Positions 6,887 through 12,118 of a stretch of 12,118 nt of DNA are shown one piece after another. A program made the translations under genes and the position numbers. This DNA is from JAABPW01 sp037132275. GTDB taxonomy: Bacteria > Verrucomicrobiota > Kiritimatiellia > CAIKKV01 > CAITUY01. Numbering within the stretch: position 1 is the stretch's first letter; every line of letters begins with the position of its first letter. The stretch is taken from positions 1 through 12,118 of the forward strand of contig JBAXPK010000070.1 of the NCBI GenBank assembly GCA_037132275.1, written 5' to 3'. Under the pieces are notes generated by a model. That model did not search any database and was not told the origin of the DNA. It worked only from the letters and a program-made list of their open reading frames with translations.

Positions 6887-8080
6887 ATGGCTACAGAGAT
6901 TGCAAAAAATGTTTACTGGGTTGGAGTTACGGATTGGGGTCTTCGCAAGTTTCACGGGTTTGAACTTTCGGTGCATCGCGGCTCGACCTACAATTCGTAC
7001 CTGATTATGGACGAGAAAATCGCGCTGGTCGACGCCGTCTGGTCGCCGCATGTCGACGAGTTCATTGCCAAGGTTAAGGAGGTCGTGGATCCCGCCAAAA
7101 TTGACTATGTGATTGTGAACCATGCGGAGCCGGATCATTCCAGCAGCCTCCCCGCCCTCATGAAGCTTTGCCCGAAGGCGACCGTGGTGGTCACCAAGAA
7201 CGGCGCCGCCAGTGTGCAGGGACATTATCACGAGAAGTGGAATTTCATGACCGTGAAAACCGGTGACCGGATCCGGTTGGGTCAAAACGAGGTGGTGTTC
7301 ATCGAGGCGCCGATGTTGCATTGGCCTGACACCATGTTTACCTACCTGACAGGCCACAATATCCTGATGTCGAACGATGCCTTTGGTCAGCACTATGCCA
7401 CGGCCTTCCTCTTCAATGACTTGGTCAACCAGGCCGAGCTTTACGAGGAGGCGCTCAAGTATTTCGCCAACATCTTGACCCCTTACAGCGAAAAAATACT
7501 TAAAAAAATCGACGAGATCCTGGCGCTGAAACTTCCGGTTGATATCATCGCCCCGAGCCATGGGGTGATCTGGCGGAAGGATCCATTGCAGATCGTAAAA
7601 AAATATCAGGAGTGGTCGCGCCAGAAGCCCGCACCCACAGCCGTCGTTGTTTACGATACCATGTGGAATGCCACTGAAAAAATGGCCAAGGCGATTGCCG
7701 AGGGGCTCATCGAGAGCGGACTTGACTGCAAGGTCTGCCATGCGGCGTTGTCGGATAGCAATGACCTGATGGTGGATATCTTCAAGGCCAAACTGATTGT
7801 GCTGGGCTCCTGCACCCATAACAACGGGATCCTGCCTTCGATGGCGAAGATTCTGGAGGAGATGCGGGGACTTCGATTCAAGAATAAGATTGGCGCCGCA
7901 TTCGGTTCGTATGGATGGAGCGGTGAGAGCGTCAAGGATATCGAGGAAGTTTTCAGGAAGGCCGGCATCCCGCTTGTCCGGGAAGGCATCCGCGTCAAGT
8001 GGCAGCCGGGCGAGGCCGACCTGGTCGCATGCCGCGCCTTCGGGCGTGAACTGGCCGCCGCAGTGAAGAGCGCCGGTTAA
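6887..8080 (+). CDS. A-type flavodiiron protein (O2 and/or NO reductase)
   Basis: A 397-aa cytoplasmic flavodiiron protein that reduces O2 to water and/or NO to N2O, protecting anaerobes and microaerobes. The N-terminal metallo-beta-lactamase-like domain (about 1-250) has the complete diiron ligand set: His79, Glu81 and Asp83 in NHAEPDHSSS, plus His84; His145 in APMLHWPD; Asp164 in MSNDAFGQH; and His225 in APSHGVIW. The C-terminal flavodoxin domain (about 252-395) has the FMN phosphate loop YDTMWNATEKMA (256-267) and SCTHNNG plus GSYGWSGESV loops. Length is that of the minimal two-domain class A. There is no rubredoxin or flavin-reductase extension, so electrons must come from a separate partner, and none is encoded in the window. 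Start is fixed by GAGAGGA seven bases upstream. The gene has its own promoter and converges with the Rhs locus. Confidence 0.96.
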   Translation: MATEIAKNVYWVGVTDWGLRKFHGFELSVHRGSTYNSYLIMDEKIALVDAVWSPHVDEFIAKVKEVVDPAKIDYVIVNHAEPDHSSSLPALMKLCPKATVVVTKNGAASVQGHYHEKWNFMTVKTGDRIRLGQNEVVFIEAPMLHWPDTMFTYLTGHNILMSNDAFGQHYATAFLFNDLVNQAELYEEALKYFANILTPYSEKILKKIDEILALKLPVDIIAPSHGVIWRKDPLQIVKKYQEWSRQKPAPTAVVVYDTMWNATEKMAKAIAEGLIESGLDCKVCHAALSDSNDLMVDIFKAKLIVLGSCTHNNGILPSMAKILEEMRGLRFKNKIGAAFGSYGWSGESVKDIEEVFRKAGIPLVREGIRVKWQPGEADLVACRAFGRELAAAVKSAG

Positions 8081-8239
8081 TGGCCCTGCTTTTTCAGCAA
8101 GGCGCGTATCAACGGCGTGACGTGTTGGGATCAGCGGGCACCGATTCCAATAAAATATTCGTCGGAATTCTTCCATTGCAGAGAGAATGCCCTCGAAAAT
8201 GCCATCAGTATCCCCACCTTTTCGCATTCGCTTTCGAGC
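8081..8239. other. Convergent intergenic spacer
   Basis: This 159-bp spacer separates the converging flavodiiron gene and the Rhs-associated gene string. Just after the flavodiiron stop there is an imperfect stem (CCTGCT-TTTTC-AGCAAGG, about 8085-8105) that could act as a weak terminator, but it lacks a U-tract after the stem. No convincing ORF is present; minus-strand peptides of 12 and 24 codons following the last Rhs-locus gene show no family features. Confidence 0.4.
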
Positions 8240-8608
8240 TCATTGTTGCACAATCTCCCACAGGGAAAGGACAACCCAGACCATGCCGGGAAGCAGTAAA
8301 ATGAACGAAGCCACTTTCCATCTTCTGAAACTCTTTAGCATCTCAATAGGCTGATCTTTGTGCGGAATCCAATCTGGAGAAGAGAACAAGAGGGAGCGGT
8401 AGAGCTTTCCTCGACTCCTGCATCCCTGAACAAACGAACTCTCGTCTGCCTGCCAAAAGAACCCATAAGGTGCCCCGATTTAATTCCAAGCGTCGCGATC
8501 TTCGTCGTAAACGTAGCGGATCAGGCGATCAAAAAGAACAAATGATCGAACAAGACAGGCAATGAAAAGCGGCACGACAATAATCATCATTAAATTACTG
8601 ACCAGCAT
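8240..8608 (-). pseudogene. Small membrane-protein gene interrupted by one in-frame TAA
   Basis: Reading from ATG 8608 gives 42 residues, a TAA at codon 43 (plus-strand 8480-8482), then 79 further residues in the same frame to a TGA at 8240. Both halves look like one protein. The N-terminal helix MMIIVVPLFIACLVRSFVLF (7-26) leads to charged YDEDRDAW; right after the stop the frame continues with IGAPYGFFWQADESSF (44-59) and SLLFSSPDWIPH (72-83). A C-terminal membrane helix follows (about 101-117). The second half lacks its own start. A GGGGA lies six bases before ATG 8608, inside the end of the preceding gene, so the genes overlap by 14 nt. The most likely explanation is a point mutation of a sense codon to TAA (a recent pseudogene); readthrough or a base-calling error cannot be excluded. 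I do not recognise the family. Confidence 0.7.
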
Positions 8609-9041
8609 TATGCGTCCCCAATTGCATTCGATCCTGACTGGGATGCGGCGAAAGCCAAAGACCGTTCGTTATGCGTTCAGTCCCATATTCTTGGACGTTT
8701 GTTTTGAAGGCTAATACGTACACTCTCGGAAGTGCCGACAGGCAGATCATCACCTCTTTGTCCGATATTGTAACGTATGAGGGTTTCAATAATGCAATTT
8801 CGCGCATCCCGGACCTGTCCACTCTGTCAACAACCTGGATTTCCGGCGCACTTCCCTTGAATTCAGAACGCTGTTGTGATTCTTTTGCGGCCATAAGGGC
8901 ACGGCATTCAGCGAGGATGCGCGCATGATCTGCGGCATATACTGCCCGGACTCTGAGTTGGCCCCTTTCGTGAATTTCCCTTACAAAGAGGGCTACGAAA
9001 AGCACAGCCGCAATAGTAAGTATCATCAAAATCCGCTTCAT
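8595..9041 (-). CDS. Membrane-anchored protein downstream of orphan Rhs tip (candidate immunity or partner)
   Basis: A 148-aa protein with a single N-terminal membrane helix (about 4-20), then a basic and charged linker and a probable extracytoplasmic domain containing ALLKPSYVTISDKEVMICL (83-101) and YVLAFKTNVQEYG (108-120), followed by GLWLSP (127-132). I do not recognise the family. The start at 9041 is chosen because it is preceded by AGGGGG six bases upstream and begins the hydrophobic anchor; a longer form would add 14 Arg-rich residues from inside the Rhs frame. Its ATG overlaps the stop of the orphan Rhs gene as ATGA, so it is translationally coupled. That is the position where Rhs immunity genes are found, which is the only basis for the immunity suggestion. 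Confidence 0.65.
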   Translation of the reverse strand: MKRILMILTIAAVLFVALFVREIHERGQLRVRAVYAADHARILAECRALMAAKESQQRSEFKGSAPEIQVVDRVDRSGMREIALLKPSYVTISDKEVMICLSALPRVYVLAFKTNVQEYGTERITNGLWLSPHPSQDRMQLGTHNAGQ

Positions 9042-9859
9042 CGACCACCCCCTAACACGTAAGCGATAGCAGATCCGACGCAACGAAGTGTATTATATAC
9101 ACCTCCGCCCGTCATATTCCATAATGCCCTGACTGGATGTTGCGTAACCTCGCGTCCAACACCAATCGCATTACGCGAGAAACTTCCCCAGGCATTAGGC
9201 AGAATGCATCCCGATTGATTATTTCTGAATTTCTCCCATGCATCCTGAGTTTCCGCAATTGCGAAAGCAGGGAAGGCCATCGTTCCCCAAGCGTGAAACA
9301 GAACCTGCCCTGCTGCGATATTCCCCATCTCTGAGGCAGATCGTTTGCGACCCCCTAGCGAGTATAGACCAGGTGGCCCTTCGCCAATATCAATGCTGCT
9401 TCTCCCCAGAAAATCGTCTAAAATGTAGTTCGCATTGTACGGATCACGATTGAACTCGCTTTGATACATACTAATAAAGCCTTCGCCATCCTTGCAGAAA
9501 CCACGCGGATCCCGGAAGTTGAGGGGGTTATTCCCACAGAAGACATACTGGTTGAGCCCGCCAGCGATGCCAATCGGATCCGGTGATAGCCATCTCCCGG
9601 TCACGGGATCAGCCCATCGTGCGCGGAAATAATACAGTCCCGTCTTGAAACTATATTCGCGTCCCTGCCAGCAATAACGGTTGCCCACAGCAGAGGCGGT
9701 CAACGCACTGCCGTTGGCCGCATAAACCGAAGTCCCTCCCCAAGCGTCGTAACGGTACGATTCGACGATGTTTCCCGCTCCATCTGTCAGAGCCAGGACG
9801 GAACCGAGATGATCCTTCAGGGCATAGTAAGTATTAGTTACGGCCCCGTAAGAGGTCAT
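9038..9859 (-). CDS. Orphan Rhs core fragment with unrecognised C-terminal tip domain
   Basis: A 273-aa truncated Rhs protein. Residues 1-121 are the terminal part of an Rhs-repeat-associated core: YYALKDHLGSVLALTDGAG (11-29), NRYCWQGREYS (60-70), YYFRARWADPVTGRWLSPDP (76-95) and the boundary DPRGF (117-121). It is nearly the same as the matching stretch of the main Rhs upstream. Residues 122-273 (152 aa) form a variable tip unlike the main Rhs tip. The tip contains ASEMGNIAAGQVLFHAWG (175-192) and ends in a glycine-rich hydrophobic tail. I recognise no toxin family or catalytic motif. The ATG has no ribosome-binding site and sits 5 nt after the upstream gene's stop, so expression would need reinitiation, or the module may be silent until recombined onto a full Rhs. 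There is no signal peptide or delivery domain. Confidence 0.8.
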   Translation of the reverse strand: MTSYGAVTNTYYALKDHLGSVLALTDGAGNIVESYRYDAWGGTSVYAANGSALTASAVGNRYCWQGREYSFKTGLYYFRARWADPVTGRWLSPDPIGIAGGLNQYVFCGNNPLNFRDPRGFCKDGEGFISMYQSEFNRDPYNANYILDDFLGRSSIDIGEGPPGLYSLGGRKRSASEMGNIAAGQVLFHAWGTMAFPAFAIAETQDAWEKFRNNQSGCILPNAWGSFSRNAIGVGREVTQHPVRALWNMTGGGVYNTLRCVGSAIAYVLGGGR

Positions 9860-9882
9860 AGAAATCAGATTGTCGATTCCTG
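9551..9882 (-). repeat. Direct repeat copy B: Rhs core segment in orphan
   Basis: A 332-bp segment that aligns without any gap to 10738-11069 (constant offset of 1187 bp, same strand). A hand count gives 65 mismatches, about 80% identity. Both copies are in the same codon phase. Similarity stops sharply just beyond 9882, inside the last codons of the upstream membrane-protein gene. Confidence 0.9.
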
Positions 9883-10293
9883 AGCCTTGCGCGAAAGAAC
9901 GAAAGAGCCAATACTGGCCAGTCCCGTTAAGGGCAAAATGATGGTAAACATCCTGAGCATACAGGCAATTTCGTACGCCAACAGTTGCGGGTGAATAATA
10001 TTTTCAGTGCTACTTCCTTGAATGAGGACTCTAGAAACACTCATTGCTAGGCAGCCAAAATCCAGCAGAAATACTCCGATAGTCCAACTAAGCAAAACTA
10101 CCGGGATGGTTCCTGCCGCGCCCTGTTTGCGCTTTTTGCGCCACCCAGTCATAAAAACAATTAGGCTCAATATAGCAAACAAAATTGGAAGGAGTAGAAG
10201 GCCGGTATCGCTCCAATAGAATGGGTCATTTATAACCACATCGGAGAGATTTTGCGCTAGGTTCGTTTGAACAAATTGGACGTTTTCATTCAT
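9865..10293 (-). CDS. Three-TM membrane protein after the main Rhs tip (candidate immunity protein)
   Basis: A 142-aa membrane protein. A 29-residue polar N-terminus is followed by three hydrophobic helices at about 30-49, 62-82 and 108-134, separated by a basic loop WRKKRKQG (51-58) and by a polar loop around 91-103. I do not recognise the family. The ATG at 10293 is chosen because AAGGTG lies six bases upstream; a GTG at 10302 would only add three residues. It starts 15 nt after the stop of the main Rhs gene, the usual place of a cognate immunity gene, so protection against the JAMM-like tip is the leading guess. The last five codons and the stop (9865-9882) lie inside the DNA repeat derived from the Rhs core, read in a different frame, so its original C-terminus may have been replaced. 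Confidence 0.7.
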   Translation of the reverse strand: MNENVQFVQTNLAQNLSDVVINDPFYWSDTGLLLLPILFAILSLIVFMTGWRKKRKQGAAGTIPVVLLSWTIGVFLLDFGCLAMSVSRVLIQGSSTENIIHPQLLAYEIACMLRMFTIILPLTGLASIGSFVLSRKAQESTI

Positions 10294-10308
10294 ATTTAAC
10301 ACCTTAAA

Positions 10309-12118
10309 TTACCATCCTCTCCAATAATTGCCTTTTGCGTTAAATCCGTATTCGTAAGTTCCCCCGAACCCGTTGATCATTATGTTATAATCGATGCCCC
10401 TCTTGTGGAATTTGTCCGCAGCCATGCCATCATCAACACTGGGCCATGGGTTCGTTAGAAATGGATGGGTATGCCATGTGCCGACCAGAGTTGCCTGTTC
10501 GGGGACACAAGGCAGAGCCTTCAATGGATTAGAATAAGTATGGCCTGACGTATTCTCTGGTGCTGGTGGTGTGTGATAATATTTCCCGTTCATTGTATAA
10601 ATTAAACCTGCCTTTTCAATCCATTGCCAAAATCCAGCATACGCTTTCCCGGCAGCTTTTCCCGCCTCGCTTGCGCTATCACATAAACCGAATGGATCTT
10701 TAAAATTCACAGCGTTACACCCCATCATGGCGTAAAGGTTGAACCCGCCCGCGATGCCAATCGGATCCGGAGACAGCCATCTCCCGGTCACTGGATCAGC
10801 CCACCTTGCGCGGAAGTAATAGATGCCTGTCTTCCATGAGTATTCCCGGCCCTGCCAGCAATAACGGTTGCCGATAGCAGATGTCGTCAATTCATTCCCG
10901 TTGGCCGCATAAACCGTCGTCCTACCCCAAGCGTCATACCGGTAACTTTCCACGATATTTCCGGCACCATCTGTCAACGCCAGCACCGAGCCGAGATGAT
11001 CTTTCAGTGCGTAGTAAGTATTGGTGGTTCCGCCATACACAGTCATGGAAAGCAGACTGTCGATTCCTGTTCCCCACACATAGGATCGGACAAGCCCACC
11101 AGTTGAATTCAAATCGGCAACAACCTGATTTCCATCATAAACAAACCAATTTGTCCCCGCCGTGCCATCCCAAACCCAAAGACGTCTTCCGGCAGCATCA
11201 TATCCATACCGCTCGGCCACCGCTCCATTCGTGGTCGCGGCAGTAAGTTGATATTGCCCGTTCCACGTCAGTCCTAGCGACTGGGAATAGTCCTTACCTT
11301 TGTACTGAATGTTGGTGAGACATCCGGCGGTATTATACTGGTAGGCCCCATTGGTGACCACCGTAGGAATGACAGTGTTGGTGACATAGCTTGTATTGCC
11401 CGCCACATCCCGAATGGCGGCCACAATTGTCTGCGTGCCCATGCTGACGACCATTTGATCCACTAGGAAATTAGTTCCTGACAACACCGGCTTGACCGAC
11501 ATGCCGCTTGGCGCGGCATTGCTCACCCATAGAGCCCCGAACCGATCATTAGCTCCAATAGTTTCGCTTGCATAGCCAGCCACCGGGAAGCAGGCCATGA
11601 GGTTTGTTTCCGCCACCGTCCAGGAGGACAGACGATTGCCCGTTCCCAGCGTGTAGCCGACCGTCACCAGCGGATTACCGGCACTATCTAGCACCGTCTT
11701 TTTCGTGCGGTTCCCGGCCAGATCGAATTCATATTTCTCATCAGAAGCGACCTGCCCGTAAATATCCACATGCTTCTCGCGGGTCAGCCTATCCAGCGAA
11801 TCATAGGTATATTCTACGTGACCACCATCCTCCAGGTTAATGCGATCAATCATACCGGCTGCCGTGTAATTATAAGATCGGCTTCGCAAAACTTGATTCG
11901 AAGCGTTCACCCATGTGATCCCGGTCAGGCGATCCAGAATATCGTAACCATAAGCACAACTCAACCCGTTGGAACAGGCAACCGAGGCAAGTTGCCCATT
12001 GATCGGGTCATAGGTATAACAAAAAGAATCCTGGTTGGAATTCGCGGCAATGGTCGCCAGGGTCTGGAGTCGTTCCCCGGCATCAAATCCATATACCGTT
12101 GTCCCGGCAACCGAAACA
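10309..12118 (-). CDS. Rhs repeat protein with JAMM/DUF4329-like C-terminal tip (5' end outside window)
   Basis: The frame stays open to the window edge, so this is the C-terminal 602 residues of a larger Rhs/YD-repeat protein. YD repeats include YGYDILDRLTGITW, YTYDSLDRLTREKH, YEFDLAGNRTKKT and YGYDAAGRRLWVW. A non-repeat, Ig-like stretch (about 11350-11622, with VAAIRDVAGNTSYVTNT) interrupts them. The Rhs-associated core then ends at YYFRARWADPVTGRWLSPDP and DPFGL (10684-10698). The last 124 residues are the variable tip. Counted from its first Cys, it shows Glu23, then YTMNGKYYHTPP (29-40), then HTHP (71-74) and S-V-D-D (82-85): an E...HxH-x8-S-x2-D JAMM zinc site in a DUF4329-type setting. 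Rhs proteins form a shell that encloses a tip effector, so a metallopeptidase or deubiquitinase-like effector is proposed. The secretion route is unknown; the N-terminus is not visible. Confidence 0.9.
   Translation of the reverse strand, partial: VSVAGTTVYGFDAGERLQTLATIAANSNQDSFCYTYDPINGQLASVACSNGLSCAYGYDILDRLTGITWVNASNQVLRSRSYNYTAAGMIDRINLEDGGHVEYTYDSLDRLTREKHVDIYGQVASDEKYEFDLAGNRTKKTVLDSAGNPLVTVGYTLGTGNRLSSWTVAETNLMACFPVAGYASETIGANDRFGALWVSNAAPSGMSVKPVLSGTNFLVDQMVVSMGTQTIVAAIRDVAGNTSYVTNTVIPTVVTNGAYQYNTAGCLTNIQYKGKDYSQSLGLTWNGQYQLTAATTNGAVAERYGYDAAGRRLWVWDGTAGTNWFVYDGNQVVADLNSTGGLVRSYVWGTGIDSLLSMTVYGGTTNTYYALKDHLGSVLALTDGAGNIVESYRYDAWGRTTVYAANGNELTTSAIGNRYCWQGREYSWKTGIYYFRARWADPVTGRWLSPDPIGIAGGFNLYAMMGCNAVNFKDPFGLCDSASEAGKAAGKAYAGFWQWIEKAGLIYTMNGKYYHTPPAPENTSGHTYSNPLKALPCVPEQATLVGTWHTHPFLTNPWPSVDDGMAADKFHKRGIDYNIMINGFGGTYEYGFNAKGNYWRGW
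10738..11069 (-). repeat. Direct repeat copy A: Rhs core segment in main Rhs
   Basis: Partner of the repeat at 9551-9882. It covers the end of the Rhs core, from GIDSLLS through YYFRARWADPVTGRWLSPDP to the residues just before the tip boundary. Many of the differences between copies are synonymous, which points to conservation at the protein level rather than a very recent duplication. Recombination between the copies would remove 1187 bp holding the JAMM tip and the three-TM gene. Confidence 0.9.

Noticed and set aside
8085..8105. Possible intrinsic terminator after the flavodiiron gene
   Set aside because: The stem is imperfect and has no following T-run, so it is only mentioned within the spacer entry.
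6797..8227. A 476-codon open frame on the minus strand opposite the flavodiiron gene
   Set aside because: It mirrors a highly conserved plus-strand gene, has low-complexity His/Arg/Asp-rich composition and no family features; it is an antisense shadow.
8144..8241. 12-codon and 24-codon minus-strand peptides after the broken membrane-protein gene
   Set aside because: Too short, with no recognisable motif; ATGA overlap alone is not enough to call a gene.
9551..11069. The paired Rhs segments as an insertion sequence or transposon duplication
   Set aside because: No transposase, terminal inverted repeats or target duplications are visible; the repeat is coding Rhs core in both copies.

Overview
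The window looks like chromosomal DNA from a Gram-negative-type bacterium. The Rhs proteins are rich in Thr-Asn ('TN') motifs, there are envelope lipoproteins of the SHOCT/DUF4410 and 3D classes, and there is a flavodiiron protein. Together these fit a member of the PVC group, perhaps Kiritimatiellota, Verrucomicrobiota or Lentisphaerota, with an anaerobic or microaerobic lifestyle. This placement is an inference from sequence style; no rRNA or marker gene is present to prove it.

Layout. (1) 1-1258: a tRNA 2'-O-methyltransferase (trmL-like, minus strand) divergent from an azoreductase/quinone reductase-type flavoprotein (plus strand). (2) 1255-5476: a tight five-gene minus-strand operon, transcribed in the order RluA-family pseudouridine synthase, LRR lipoprotein, pdxJ, acpS, nnr. 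Junctions are 11 nt, 7 nt, TAATG (1-nt overlap) and ATGA (4-nt overlap). It joins vitamin B6 synthesis, ACP activation and NAD(P)HX repair with RNA modification and a secreted leucine-rich-repeat protein. (3) 5591-6796: a plus-strand pair of exported proteins (DUF4410+SHOCT; 3D-domain lipoprotein). (4) 6887-8080: an A-type flavodiiron protein with all diiron ligands, behind its own extended -10 promoter.

(5) 8240-12118 is an Rhs polymorphic-toxin-type locus on the minus strand, the accessory part of the window. In transcription order it holds: a main Rhs protein (5' end outside the window) whose tip is a JAMM/DUF4329-like putative metallopeptidase; a 142-aa three-TM membrane protein (candidate immunity); an orphan Rhs core fragment carrying a second, unrecognised 152-aa tip; a 148-aa membrane-anchored protein overlapping it by ATGA; and a 122-codon membrane-protein gene broken by a single in-frame TAA. 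The two Rhs cores share a gap-free direct repeat of 332 bp (about 80% identical by hand count, offset 1187 bp). Both copies are read in the same codon phase, so one crossover would delete tip 1 and its partner and fuse tip 2 to the main Rhs in frame. This is the classic architecture of a tip-switching Rhs system. The tips, their partners and the broken last gene are the most novel content here.

No RNA genes, CRISPR arrays or transposases were seen. The only stretch without a gene longer than about 130 bases is 8081-8239, between the convergent flavodiiron gene and the Rhs locus.
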